From: Centroberyx gerrardi
Lineage: Eukaryota; Chordata; Actinopteri; Beryciformes; Berycidae
Length of the DNA: 64,000 nt
Direction: 5' to 3'
Assembly (NCBI RefSeq): GCF_048128805.1
Contig: NC_136016.1
Coordinates: 7,812,501-7,876,500, forward strand
The position numbers and the translations under genes are program-made. The notes beneath the pieces were generated by a model, which worked only from the letters and a program-made list of their open reading frames with translations, made no database searches and had not been told where the DNA came from. Shown in pieces: positions 37,191-48,915 of this stretch (position 1 is the first letter of the stretch; each line of letters starts with the position of its first letter).

Positions 37191-37276
37191 AGTTTGAGTT
37201 AGCGTTAAGCAAATCAGCCTCATCACTATTTAACACCCCCAGACGCTGTTCCTTTCGCCTCGTCAGTCTCCATTCG
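37050..37276 (+). promoter_or_regulatory. scd: scd promoter and noncoding exon 1
   Basis: Two CCAAT boxes, direct at 37,057-37,061 and inverted (ATTGG) near 37,096, sit about 40 bp apart. The second is followed by TCAATCGCTG. A noncoding first exon probably ends at 37,276 (CATTCG|GTGAGT), which places the start site roughly at 37.18-37.20 kb. Vertebrate SCD promoters are driven by NF-Y together with SREBP-1, and the paired CCAAT boxes fit that. I could not fix an SRE by eye. Confidence 0.55.
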
Positions 37277-37551
37277 GTGAGTTGTGTGTTTGCCGTGTGT
37301 TTTTTCTGCAGCTGTAATGTCGGTATTATGCAACGCAGCGCATGTCGTTCGTCAGTTAGAAGTCAGCATCATCCTCTTCTCCACGGCCGCAACGCACCAG
37401 CCAGCTGCGGCTAGCTAGCTTACCAGGCTAGCACTGAAATGATTAACATATGCGCGATGTGAATGTGTTTTGTCCGCATAATCACGAAATGACGGAGATA
37501 ACAAATGTATCTCATCTTTGCCAGTCAATACATCACCAACCCACAGCCACA

Positions 37552-40500
37552 ATGACGGAGACAGAAGCGGTGGAGAAGCACAGGTCCAGGAACGGGAATG
37601 TTCCTCCAGAGGCGACGGCAGCCACAACAGAAGACGTGTTTGATCACTCATACAAAGAGAAAGAAGGCCCCAAACCTCCCAGGATAATCGTGTGGAAAAA
37701 TGTCATGTTGATGACATTATTGCATATAGGTGCTCTGTACGGCGTATTCCTTATCCCGTTGGCATCTCCTTTGACCTTGGTTTGGTGTAAGTACATTTTA
37801 TCAACCTGTTATCATCTTATTTTATCATGTCATGTAGGCTGGCTGCTGGGGAATGAGAAATAATTAGAAAATTGGAGTGGGCTAACGTTAACGATTTGAG
37901 TCAGTGGAATAAAATTCAAGCCAAATCACAGCTGTAGTGTTATGTCATGCAGCTTTACTTGAGGCTTCAGTGGCATTGCTGTGCAGTCAGCCAACCGGCC
38001 CTCTTTCTCATCACTGGTTAATGCGAGGAGGTGGCTGCCTTGCCCGGATCTCTACTTGTTTGTCTGATCCTCCTAATATCCTGCTGTATATGTAGGGGAC
38101 TATACACTGAGTATGTAGCTCAGTGTATAGTCAGTGTATAGTGTAGGCTGTGATCATAGCATAAAAGTTGCAACATGCAACAGGAAGCTGAAAAATGTAT
38201 AGTGCATGCTGGTCAGGAAAATCAGTTTTACTCCATGATAATAGTCTGTTTGAGAACAACTATCATGGTACAATGTTATATCACAGTACTACAAGAATAC
38301 GGAAAAAACTTAAGTCCTTGATAGAGAAGCAGGATAATGACAAAAACTGCACATTACTTTCACTTTCAGTACTTTTTATTTTAATTTAAGAATAAAAAAT
38401 TGGCATGTACTGTATATTTCTCATTAATGCAACCAACACAAGCTGCAGTTCTGAATAGATTTTGATAGTTGCAATCCTATCATGCTTGATAGTCTGACTG
38501 ATAATGCCATAGGTGTTTTTTTATTACAATACATCTAGTCATTATCTGATATGACTAATTGAAATGTACTAATCAGTATCACAATTGCATGCAACAACAC
38601 CTTTTCCTCCTCACTTATCTCTTGAAACAAGTAGCTTAGCACAAACCTAGCACAAAAATGTAAAGGTCCAGTGTAATGAGAATTGCATTTCTCAATTTCA
38701 TGATATCATTTAACAAAGGACCTGTAAAGTTACCCAAATTATTATAACTGTCAGCATTGTGGAAATTTGACTCCCTCTGGCTGTCAACAGAATCAGATTT
38801 AGAATTCCCATCTACTTCCTGATGTAAATGATGTCACCTACACCCAGGTTTTAATGAATGCTCTGATTGGTCGACAGTATGAATAGTTAATCAGGTGTCC
38901 CATAGGGGTATCAAAGTTCCAACACTGGATATTTGTCCCCAAAGATAGAAATATTGTCCTGCAGTGGAAGGTGAGACGCTCATTCAGTCCTACAAGGTTT
39001 GCACCATCTAACCATCAAAAACTGGAAAAAATGATGCTCATTGTGTTAGAAATCAACATCAAACTTTTCTCACTGAGTTGAAATCATTGCATTTTAACTT
39101 CAACTTCTGATGCCATGAAAATGAAATGTGCTGGGAAGCCAATGGGGTATATTGAACTTTATAGTGAAGAATATCTGCAGACCTAATTAGTTTTAATTCA
39201 AAAGGCAAAAAAAAAAATCAACTAGGTGAAAAATAACTCCATTACAATAGACTACAGATACTCAGGAATCTGTTTGTGGTGTATTACAGTGCAGCTCTTG
39301 TGTGGAGTTTTTTGTCACCCACTGACTAACCATAGAAAATAGAAAATGAGTGGACATTACCAGTAACAATGTGTTACATAGTCGCTGATTGTACAAGCGT
39401 GTCGAAAATAGATTATGCACACTACTGGGTTAGATTGTTGCAGTTGTTTTGGGAGCAGTGGCCACATTCACTCTAACACACTGTGCAGTATTAGTGCAAT
39501 AAAATATTTATGACAGGGTGTATGAATGTGGTCAAACTAATTTGTTGATGCATTCCTCTGTTCCCCCACAGCTCTGTTTTGCTTTTTGATAAGTGCTTTA
39601 GGAGTGACTGCGGGAGCTCATCGCCTGTGGAGTCACAGGTCCTACAAGGCCTCATTACCTCTAAGAATCTTTCTTGGCGTTGCTAACTCCATGTCCTTTC
39701 AGGTATCTACCAGCTGACAGAGGTCACACACCCACAGCCACATATAGCCTGTACACACACACACACACACACACACACAGAGAGAGAGAGTTGGAGTCAT
39801 GATAATGGCAGTTTTCATAATAGTGTAAGTACCATGTTGAGTTTACAGTATATGCAATCTTTGTCTTTACTTCAACCCACAGAATGATATCTTTGAATGG
39901 GCTCGAGACCATAGGGTTCACCACAAATATTCAGAGACAGATGCTGACCCTCACAATGCCATTCGGGGCTTCTTCTTCGCCCATATTGGCTGGCTCCTGG
40001 TGCGCAAGCACCCTGATGTCATTGAAAAAGGACGCAAGCTGGAGCTCACTGACCTGAAGGCCGACAAAGTTGTAATGTTTCAAAGGAAGTAAGTAGTTTT
40101 AGTCACTGATTCATTTTATACTTCACCTAATCACTAAATATGAATCTGGAAGTGTTTAATCTTCAAATGGTGTACTTCACTCCTCCTCTGCTAGATAGTG
40201 TGGACTGTAAATAAAGTGTCAGTGCATTTCATCATTTAATTTTCTGATAATGTGCCAAATTCAGTAATACACAGTACACAGTAAGTATTTATTTATACAG
40301 TTTTACCATGGGTGATGCATAGCATTATATTAAGTCTAAAGGTCAAATAAGGCAAAAATAAACTCCTCCACCTGCTACATCTGACCCACCACCAAAGAAG
40401 CTTTGGGACTGTAATGCAGGTTATAATTTGTCAGTGTGGTTTAACAAGGTAACAATTATAAACAAGTCGTTCAGTATTTCATCTGCTGAGAGCTACATAT

Positions 40501-41498
40501 TAAGGTTCACATAAGGCTGCCATTGAATTCTGTTTAATGTAAAGGATGACAAGCATGTAAATGATGACAGATAGAGTATTTGATATTTATGCTAAGTTAA
40601 GGTAAGGTGTTAAGGTAACAGGTGCGTTGAAGATTAGATAAACTTTATTGTCCTGAAGGAAATTTGTCTTGGACAAACAATGCCTGCTGTGCACATCGAT
40701 AGACATTTTCATGGAAAAACAATATAACAATATAAAAACATATAATGTAAAAACATGAGCTTGTGTTGCCTGACCCCCATCATTTTCATGGCTACCTGAA
40801 TAAGGGAAGGTAAGATAATTCCTCTGCTCTCTGTGCATTGTGTTTTCCTCTGCAGGTATTACAAGCCGTCTGTGTTGGTCATGTGCTTCCTCGTCCCCAT
40901 GCTCGTGCCTTGGTACCTGTGGGGCGAGTCTCTGTGGGTGGGCTATTTCATCCCAGCTCTGCTGAGGTACACCATGGTCCTGAACGCCACCTGGCTGGTC
41001 AACAGCGCAGCTCACATGTGGGGAAACAGGCCCTATGACCACAGCATCAACCCCAGGGAGAACAAGTTTGTCACATTCAGTGCCATAGGTATGGAAATGC
41101 ACATTCAAATGTGCTCCCATATAAACAAAAAAAAAGAAAGTCGGTCCATAATCAAAATGACCACTAAACATTATTCAGATCATTATTCAATACAGAATCT
41201 AATGCATGTCTTTTGGCACATTACTCGTCAACTAAGAATATGAGAGCATTTTATATTTTTATCATCAACTGTTGACTACTCTTTCCTGTGCCTTTCAGGT
41301 GAGGGATTTCACAATTACCACCACACGTTTCCCTATGACTATGCAACAAGTGAGTTTGGCTGCAAGTTGAACCTCACCACTTGTTTCATCGACTTCATGT
41401 GCTTCTTGGGCCTGGCGAAGGACCCTAAGAGAGTGTCCCAGGAAGTAGTCCAGGGCCGAATACAGCGCACAGGGGACGGAAGCCACAGAAGTGGCTAA
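37552..41498 (+). CDS. scd: scd, stearoyl-CoA (delta-9) desaturase
   Basis: Five coding exons (37,552-37,786, 39,572-39,702, 39,883-40,088, 40,856-41,088 and 41,299-41,498) give 334 residues, usual for fish SCD. All three histidine boxes that hold the di-iron centre are intact: HRLWSH at 95-100, HRVHH at 132-136 and HNYHH at 273-277. The NSAAHMWG motif is also present. Four membrane segments lie around them, including MTLLHIGALYGVFLI and the segments in exons 2 and 5. The enzyme sits in the ER membrane and, with cytochrome b5, puts the cis-delta-9 double bond into stearoyl- and palmitoyl-CoA. The ATG is the second one in frame. The first (37,450) lies upstream of the acceptor at 37,524 and so is intronic. 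No disabling change was seen. Confidence 0.97.
38099..38131. repeat. Perfect 13-bp inverted repeat in scd intron
   Basis: The arms ACTATACACTGAG and CTCAGTGTATAGT flank a 7-base loop. A third partial copy (CAGTGTATAGT) follows directly. It may be a remnant of a small transposon end; function is unknown. Confidence 0.8.
38661..39100 (+). mobile_element. Unclassified MITE, full-length-like copy
   Basis: It begins near AAAGGTCCAGTGTAATGA and ends near ATCATTGCATTTTAACTTCA, which is an imperfect inverted match. Blocks of it (AACTGTCAGCATTGTGGAAA and TGATGCTCATTGTGTTAGAA) recur in reverse orientation at 44,970-45,130, where the other end reads as AAAGATCCAGTGCAATGA on the minus strand. Two copies sharing ends argue for a small nonautonomous DNA element. 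The superfamily is unknown. Confidence 0.6.
39751..39791. repeat. CA/GA microsatellite in scd intron
   Basis: A CA run followed by AGAGAGAG lies between scd coding exons 2 and 3. Confidence 0.9.
40630..40760. repeat. Teleost retroposon 3'-end fragment
   Basis: It starts AGATAAACTTTATTGTCCTG, continues with GAAATTTGTCTTGGACA and ends in AACAATATAACAATATAAAA. This matches the frequent 3'-end text of a teleost non-LTR element. It lies in the intron before scd coding exon 4. Confidence 0.6.
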
Positions 41499-43935
41499 GG
41501 TTTTCGAAATGCGGTCAGCTTCAAGACGAACAACCTAAAAGAAGCCAACAAGTAAATAGTGTAATTTTTTTGGAGGAGCTCTTTTCTTTTGTGTAGCTAC
41601 AACCATACCCTCACGTTCCCTTTGACAGCTATACATTTCTAGTGTCCTGAAGATAAAAGTCAGCTTCATGAGGGTGTTGAGATCATTTCGCTTGTTTTTG
41701 TGGTTTGTAGCTGCAACAAAAGAAATTGTTTAAGATGGATAAAAAAAAATCCATGTTTTGCAAAGCTCCCAGCATAGCCTTTGCTCCTATAGCTCAGACA
41801 GCCCAATTTGTTGCAGTGTTACAAATTGTTGCATAGGCAATCAATCAAAGTTGTCGAAGATGTTCTAGGATTGAAGTAGCTTCATTTCAACAGTCAACTA
41901 CATTTTTAGCTGTTTTGCCACTTTGGTGTGCATCGTCTTCATGCAATGTGAGTCATGTAGCCAAACAATTTTCTAGAATTATTACTCAATCATTAGCCAG
42001 AATTTACAAGGAATAGAGCACTGAAGTGTAGAGTTACAATGTTTCATCTGATAGGATATGATGCTGATTTGGAGACTATTGCCTTTGTTTGACATTATTA
42101 CAGTTTACAGCAAGTTTTTACAGTGGTTTAAATGAACTTTTTGAGCGCTCTAAGATCTGGAAAAAAAACAAAAAACAAACTGTGATAACAATATGAATCA
42201 CTTTCATGTCCTGTTGAAAGATGCTGGCTATTTATATGACGAAATATGATTACAAAACATGTTGAAAGAGTGCGGGAACCCAGACCTTAATGTTTTCCCA
42301 TTACCTGACTATACTGACAACCAGTATACCAAAACTGTTTCCAAATGAGGATGTGCAAATTGCACAGAGAATATGTTTCATTCAATCAAATCTGTAGAAC
42401 AGTCAAAACCATTAGGATAAAGGCATTGACCATTGAATACATAACCCTGTGACGGTGCAATAGGAACACACATTTAGTCTGTGAAATGATTAGATAGCGC
42501 TTTCTCAGGACAACTAAAGGGACACATCACAAAATTGAAACTGCCATTCAATATTATTAATCAATGTTAAATGTTACTTTAACCTCGTACCATGCAATGT
42601 TCAATTGACTTTCTTGTGTTATTTTTAATGAGTATGTCATAGTACCAAGAATGTGCCAACTGTTGACATTTTAATAACCATGCATATGTGGCCCAGTATA
42701 GATGGGCCTATAGCACACTGTAGCTCGATATTGCTTCTCCACTCAACATACGATTGTGGAAGGTTTTTAAAATGTGGTAGTGTCAGTCGCTTTGCTTTTC
42801 TCGAGACTTCCTCCATGTCCCTCTCTTGTCCTGGAACATTCGCAGCAGGGAGACGAGGCCACCGCAGCAAACAAATGGGGTTCTCGTCGGTTGATGTAGC
42901 AGCCAATCATGTAACAGTTCTGGTGTTACAAAACAACATGCCATGCATGGTATAGGTGTTGTGGTGAGCTATTTTTTGGTGACTCTAATGGCAGAACTGC
43001 TGCACTGCATCTATTTTTGTAATGTACTGTGAAGTAGCATAGCTTTTGAATCATCAGAACTGTTGCCGTGTTGTTTTTGTGAAAAATGGTCTGGTTTCCC
43101 TTTGATGTCCTATAAAGCTAAATGTCGCTGGAATAATTTCAGGCGCATTGCTTTTTATATTCATCTTCAATTCTGGTTGTGTGCTGGAATGCATACGTAT
43201 TATTTATTTATTTATTTACTAAAGAAAATATCTCTAAAGAAGTTTTTGTTGATTTTTTATATAGATTTGCTGCAGTCTCAAATTCGGCGCATAGTCTCCT
43301 AAAATACCGTGAATTGGAGCACCTGTTTATTTTTTCCCAGGAGTCAGGATACTACCTAATGCCTTATGACTTACATCCATTCCTGATCTTCTTCACATCC
43401 TGTCTCTCAAGACAAATAGGTACAAGAACCACAAAGCAAATCTGACCAAGGTCCAGCTTTACAGTCCTGTGCAGCAGGTGGAACATATTCTTACGTACCA
43501 CATAAGGGTAAATGGTAGCACTACATCAAGGTAAATGGAGACTATTTAGTGATCTATTTTGTGTTAATTTCAGAAAAAGCAGATACAAACTTTACAACTG
43601 GTGCAAATGTTTAATCGTCTTTGGCAGGAGAGATTTAACTTTTGTAAAAAAAAAAATAATAAAATAAAATGGGCCCTGATGGATGTGCCAACTAGTTTTA
43701 ATACATGGCATCTCAATATGAAACTTCAAAACAAAGGTGCTTGCGACTATAATGGGGAATGTTAGAGCATCAGAGCACTTACCAAACCTAACAGTTATCA
43801 CAAGCCATGCAAACAACTCTTGCTGTTCAGAGCGCCAAAATTAATTGTTTGTTCATGATTAGGGGGATCAAAAGGTTGTCAGTCTATTGAATGATATGTA
43901 AAATATGAAATATATTCTGAAATAAAATTCACAGG
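41499..43935 (+). other. scd: Long 3' UTR of scd
   Basis: No splice site or new gene is evident after the stop codon, and the first strong AATAAA with AT-rich context is at about 43,920. A 3' UTR of about 2.4 kb would parallel the very long one known for mammalian SCD. Earlier polyadenylation is possible. Reading frames inside are short and without motifs. Confidence 0.5.
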
Positions 43936-44089
43936 TATTTTCAATACACTTGGAATTCAATGAATAGTTGTTGCTCTTCTTTTTTCACATGCACACACTA
44001 TGCACCATATGTACTCTCTCTCTCTCTCTCACTCACTCTCTCCATGTGTAATAAAGGGAATGCTCTAAATATAAGTTATCAATATAAAC

Positions 44090-45392
44090 ATGCATTTAAG
44101 ACAGAGGTAGATATAAACCTCAGCACCAGCTGACAGAGGAATCTTCTCTATTCTCTTGGTATTTGAAGACTTGGTGATGGTAGGAGAGGGAGTCGCTCAT
44201 TTGGAGATGTTCATAACATCTGATTCTGTTTTTGAATAGAAGATGACATTGTGAAGATAATTCTGCTCCACACACAGTGTTTGGGCTTTTAGAATAGATT
44301 TACAAAGTTCAGTATGTAGAATTTGAATTGGGTGTTTGTCCCAATTTGAAAATTCCTGATTGGCTAAAGGACCTCACACCTCACTGCCATATAGGGCAAT
44401 TGCTTGAACTATTGCTTTGAATACTTGCAGCCAGATTGGAATTGTTTTTTAATTGCATAAGAAACTCCCTGTAGAACAGTTTTCAGTCCCAGATAGATGT
44501 TTCATGTTTGGTTTCATTGGAGCCCAGTACAAATTTCTCTGACATCTGGACCTTTTCTTTTATATATATCATAGTTTTGTGGTTTTTTTGGTTGGCTGTC
44601 AGTGAAATGTCTGACAGAAGTGTTGCAGATGATCCAGTTGCTGCTGCAGGTCATCTGCAAACAGGACACATTTGATTTTGTGACACCAGAGTCACTCTAG
44701 TGTTTTAGTCTGTTCATTAATGTAAATGTGGGTTGGATTTAGGCTGTTGGAGTTCTTTTATGGTCAAGTTTGACTCCAGGTAGACTGTTCTGATTGTATC
44801 ACAAGTTCCACCCTTCACACCACACCTCAACATTATTTTGAGGAGGAGACCTTCATGCCAAACAGGTTTTTCCATAAGGGTACAGAGGGTGGAAATATGA
44901 TATGATGTGCAATATTTTGGTCAAAGTCCAATTTGGCTTTTCCTCAATTTGTTCTGTTCCCTTGAAGTTAAAGATCCAGTGCAATGATGTCATCTCAGTC
45001 AGGAAATGTTCGATGTTGATTTCCAACACAATGAGCATCAGTTTTTCATGATTAGATAGTAGGCTTGTTAGTCTAATTTCCAAAATGCTGACAGTTGTAG
45101 CCTAATAACTTAACATTAATAGGTCTTTTGTTAATTTTTCACCTTTTTGTAACATTGGAGTTATTAGTCCTTGGTTCCAGATGTCAGGGAAACCTAACAC
45201 ACACTCAAAAGTGTGTTAAATAGTTCCAGCAGGAGTGTGGAATTTCTGACCAGTGTGTTTGATCAGTTCGTTTGGTCTCCTGTCAGCACCACAGGGGATG
45301 TTAGGTTGTAGGGCCTGGATTTGGTCTAATTATTTGTTATTTCTCTGCTGCTATGGGGAATTTTAAGAGATTTGGGGACTTTTTGATGATTG
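44090..45392 (-). mobile_element. Decayed LINE (non-LTR retrotransposon) reverse-transcriptase region
   Basis: Minus-strand translation gives scattered matches to the reverse transcriptase and C-terminal part of a common teleost LINE. These include GFPDIWNQGLITP at about 45,156-45,194, a YADD-region remnant near 44,640-44,670 (read-through as VCRxPAAATGSS), and ALYGSEV then GPLANQEFSNWDKHP at about 44,331-44,400. The frame is broken by several stops and shifts, so the copy is inactive and old. An unrelated MITE sits inside it at about 44,970-45,130. The 5' part, including any endonuclease, is missing and a CT/CA microsatellite abuts it. The clade (Rex1-, I- or L2-like) is not settled. Confidence 0.75.
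44970..45130 (-). mobile_element. MITE copy with internal deletion, nested in the LINE
   Basis: This is a reverse-orientation, shorter relative of the element at 38,661-39,100. It shares end text and two internal blocks but lacks about 270 bp from the middle. It interrupts the LINE reading frame, so it inserted after the LINE. Confidence 0.55.
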
Positions 45393-45393
45393 A

Positions 45394-45450
<57 letters not shown>
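45393..45450. repeat. Compound CT/CA microsatellite
   Basis: About 13 CT units pass directly into about 16 CA units. Confidence 0.95.
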
Positions 45451-45453
<3 letters not shown>

Positions 45454-45559
45454 AAAGTAGTAGATTTTTAGGTATGGCTACAGCTAGAGTTATGGGAAGC
45501 CACGACTTACTATTTGCATTTTTTCAGAGGAATGAACACTGCAGAAACTAAATGTCTCA

Positions 45560-46066
45560 TCCGGCTCATCTAACTGTGCCAGGCAGCGCAGCCTTAAATG
45601 CCAAGACGTCTGCTGTCCCATATTTGGTGAGCGCGCGGCAGCATGACTCGGGCACTCCTCTCTCGTATGATGTGCGGTAAAGTTACATCATATCACCATC
45701 ACCCCAGACACGGCCGAGCCGGGTTACTGCAGTTCAAACCCAAAAAACTTCACGCCATGCTGCTCACAGCGTGTGACTGAAGCCGGCCAATCAGCAGCAG
45801 CTGCCTGACTTCTGATCCTCCTGGACCAATCCAAGGTGAATCGAGCCGACGACCTGTTATAACTTGCTAATTGTCATTTCACACAAATGCCGCCTTCAAA
45901 TAATCTCGGAAATACCGTTATTGCGACCCAACAAAGTAGTAAAAAAAAAAAAAGCTGAAAAAGTCGTAAATACGGCTTGTCGGATAGTATTGAGTGCGTT
46001 TGGTCAAACATAATAGCAAAATGGACCCTGCAACAAAAGTACCTAAGTTGGCTGTGAAATCGAGTG
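45560..46066 (+). promoter_or_regulatory. Promoter-like segment with a possible first coding exon
   Basis: After the AT-rich LINE region the sequence becomes CpG-richer and contains CCAAT boxes at 45,787-45,791 and 45,826-45,830. It leads to an ATG at 46,021 that opens MDPATKVPKLAVKSS before a possible donor (GAGTG|GTAAAG) at 46,066/46,067. That is the layout of a gene start, but I do not recognise the peptide and found no following exon before sec31b, which lies on the other strand. It could be an unrecognised gene, a noncoding transcript or chance. Confidence 0.3.
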
Positions 46067-46138
46067 GTAAAGAGCTAGGCCTACTTATTATCTAGGTCTT
46101 CGTTACATCTTTTGTAGCAATGTGAAGAAACTCTAGAC

Positions 46139-46338
46139 CAGTGTTTCTCCCAGTCCTCAAGTAGGCTAGCTACCCTCTATCCTGCAGGGTTTAGCTCCAG
46201 CTTTACTCTGGCACATTTGATTCATTTAAGGTGGCATGAGTGTGGCCCGTAATTGAATCAGGTGTGCAAAAGTAAAGTTGGCGCTAAAACCTGCAGGACA
46301 AGGATTACTTGAGGACTGGTGAAGGTTGAGAAACACTG
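46139..46338. mobile_element. hAT-like MITE, complete at both ends
   Basis: The ends are CAGTGTTTCTC and GAGAAACACTG (perfect 11-bp inverse). A second inverted block lies just inside (AGTCCTCAAG and CTTGAGGACT). Inside are CTGCAGGGTTTAGCTCCAG and its inverse near the right end. The 200-bp length and termini fit a hAT-derived MITE. The flanking 8-mers (CTCTAGAC and ACAGAGAC) match at only four positions, so the target duplication has decayed or is absent. Confidence 0.85.
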
Positions 46339-46399
46339 ACAGAGACTAAATAGTTGGCTGTTTGCAGCTGCCTTCTCTTCAACACCAAATGGAGGCTAT

Positions 46400-48370
46400 A
46401 CGATGCCCCAAAACTGCATTACAACTTAAAGTTAAACAAAAAGTGAAAAGATAAATATACAAAATAGCAACCTATTTGGACAGGATGCCAAACAACACAT
46501 AATGGAATACATTTCTTTTGATATCTGTCGGCTGCCACACTCTCTACTACCTGGGAGCTCGGGGTTTGATCTGATGATGGACTCCAATTTCTTTGATTTC
46601 CTGAATTCTCATGTGAATTTGAAACCGTGAAAATGCCATGGCAGGCATTGGTTTGTTGTAAAACATAAGCTCCAGTGTATCACTTACACAGTGCATGTGT
46701 GTGTTAAGTGTGGAAAAGCTGCGACTAATTAATACCAAGAGCAAACAAAATGCACAGAAACCCTCAGTCATGGGGTTTGACAGCTTCAAATGAGTCGACA
46801 ACACTTTTAAATCGGCGCTTCGAGTCGTCAAATCGCTCAGATTATTTCCATATGAGTTGAACGCAGCACCGTGTTATCGAGTGTGGGCGGAGAGCATGGA
46901 AACCATAGATGGAAACCATAGAGATATAACACTATGCGTTATGAGATATAACACTATGTGTTATATCTCTATGATGGAAACCCTGTCAACAACTGATGGA
47001 AAAAGTCATGTATGCTATTGTATGGCGGTCTATATAATTTATATTGTTGTATGTTTCTATTTCACAGTCTATCTTTGTTACAGGATCCATTTTGTAGTTA
47101 TTTCCAACCAACAGCACACGAATGCACAAGTCGTTTTTACAACTTCCGACCTCGAAAGAAAGAACTTACGAGCAGCACTTGAAGACAACATTATTCGTTC
47201 GTCGAGTACAAACTTTTTAACTGGAGATTTACGGCATAATTGCGCCACCTACTGTGCATACATGGAAACTGTCTAGAATATAAAACACTATGACAGATAT
47301 AGCAAGATTAGTACCAAGACAGTGGTCTGCTTTATACGACTTAACGTGAAATACATATAGAGTCTACTTGCTTGCTGCTATGTATTCAAAATTTGCTCTT
47401 TGAAATTTAAACATCTGATATGGAATTAATTTATATCATGATTTGAGAATTTAATTAATTCTGAAGACTTTTGAAGCGATTTTTTATTTGAAAAAGGTAC
47501 AGAAAATGAATAAAGTAAGCAACATGGATTGTATAAATATCTGTGCAACCAAAATGAGCACTGAGGCACTTCAATGCCTTCTGCTGCCATGTGATATTAT
47601 GCTTAAACCCAGACTCTCCAGCTCATGTCCAGCCACAAACTACTCACAAACCTCAGCATACCACATCCATTTTCCACACAATTCATTTTCTATTTCTCAA
47701 TACATTTGTTTTAAGTTTCATTTCATGTTCTAAACTAAAACGAGTGTGATCAAAAAGGATTGACAAGTAATTTGGAGTTTAAAAAAAGGATAGGATGTAG
47801 CCTGGGTAGAGAAATCACTAAAATCATATGTTAACAATGGGAGTGGCTGATTTAATATGGGTGAGGGGGTGTAAAATCTTTTGCAGTGCAACAGAAATTA
47901 GTGACTTTTTTTGTTCATGAGCTGCCTTGTGAATTCAGCAGTCAGAATAACAGCAGTTGGAGTTAACATTGGAAGCATGCACACTAAAGGTCAGAGGGTA
48001 ACAGAGGAGGTGCTCAGTCACACAAGCCACCAGGCAACAGCACTGTGCTAATAGGGTTAACTAAACACAAAATAATAAACAAAAAAAAAATTCCAGCAAC
48101 TCAACAAAGACCACTGAATTACATTCTGTTGCAGTGCTTTGGCCCAAAAACCCCGATGGCACATTTAATTGGACACCAACTGTTAAGCGGAGAGACCGAG
48201 TCAGTACTATGTTACATACAGTATGTTCAAAATGTTCTTTCTTGATCTCAGTCTCCTGAAACTGTTGCATGTTGACATGGCTCATTCTCAGTAAAGAGAG
48301 CACGAGGACAGAGAAGCGCACTTTGTTTTTCTCCCATACAAAGTACACCGACAGATGGATGATATAAAGT
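46400..48370. other. Spacer between the promoter-like segment and sec31b
   Basis: No recognised gene or repeat apart from a short perfect hairpin at 46,943-46,969 and A- or T-rich runs. A 139-codon frame near 46,857-47,276 has no family motif. Confidence 0.5.
46943..46969. repeat. Perfect 12-bp inverted repeat
   Basis: GAGATATAACAC and GTGTTATATCTC are separated by three bases. A direct copy of the left arm stands 22 bp upstream and GATGGAAACC words flank both sides, so the locus has expanded by local duplication. Confidence 0.85.
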
Positions 48371-48915
48371 GCACCCCAAATTTTTATTCTCACATGATTT
48401 TCAACCTTACCTTGGATGTAGTAGTGTTCGGTCCCAGATGTTTAAGATATTTGCTTCTGCAGTGGAGGTACTACATTTATGAAATCTAAAATTGTCCAAC
48501 GGGATCGACTACAGCCAAAGTGAGAGGAAAATCATATGTAACTGTGTATATGGTGTAAGTGCACCCACTTGCACAACCACAGCCTTGATTCAAACATCGC
48601 AGCATCACTGCTTTGTATTTTACATCAACATTTCCCACTCTCAAAATTACACAGAATCACTACTTTCAGAAAACATTCATCGTATCGTAAATTACCACAG
48701 CAACAATGACGATCCTCCTCTGGGAAATTCCACCTCGTCGGCCAAGTCGGCCGAGTCCTTAGCAAGGAGTGCATACATAGTGAATACCACAATCTGCAAT
48801 ATTATCGGTAATTATTCTTATTATCAAAGCACATGTCATTAGCTCAAAAAGAAATAAATACATATATAACAATATGATCCATAACACTGAAGTCTGGTGA
48901 GCGTTTGCACCGGGG

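Noticed and set aside
37450-37551. Upstream in-frame ATG of scd
   Set aside because: It lies 5' of the acceptor at 37,524, so it is intronic in the reconstructed transcript; the ATG at 37,552 matches the family start.
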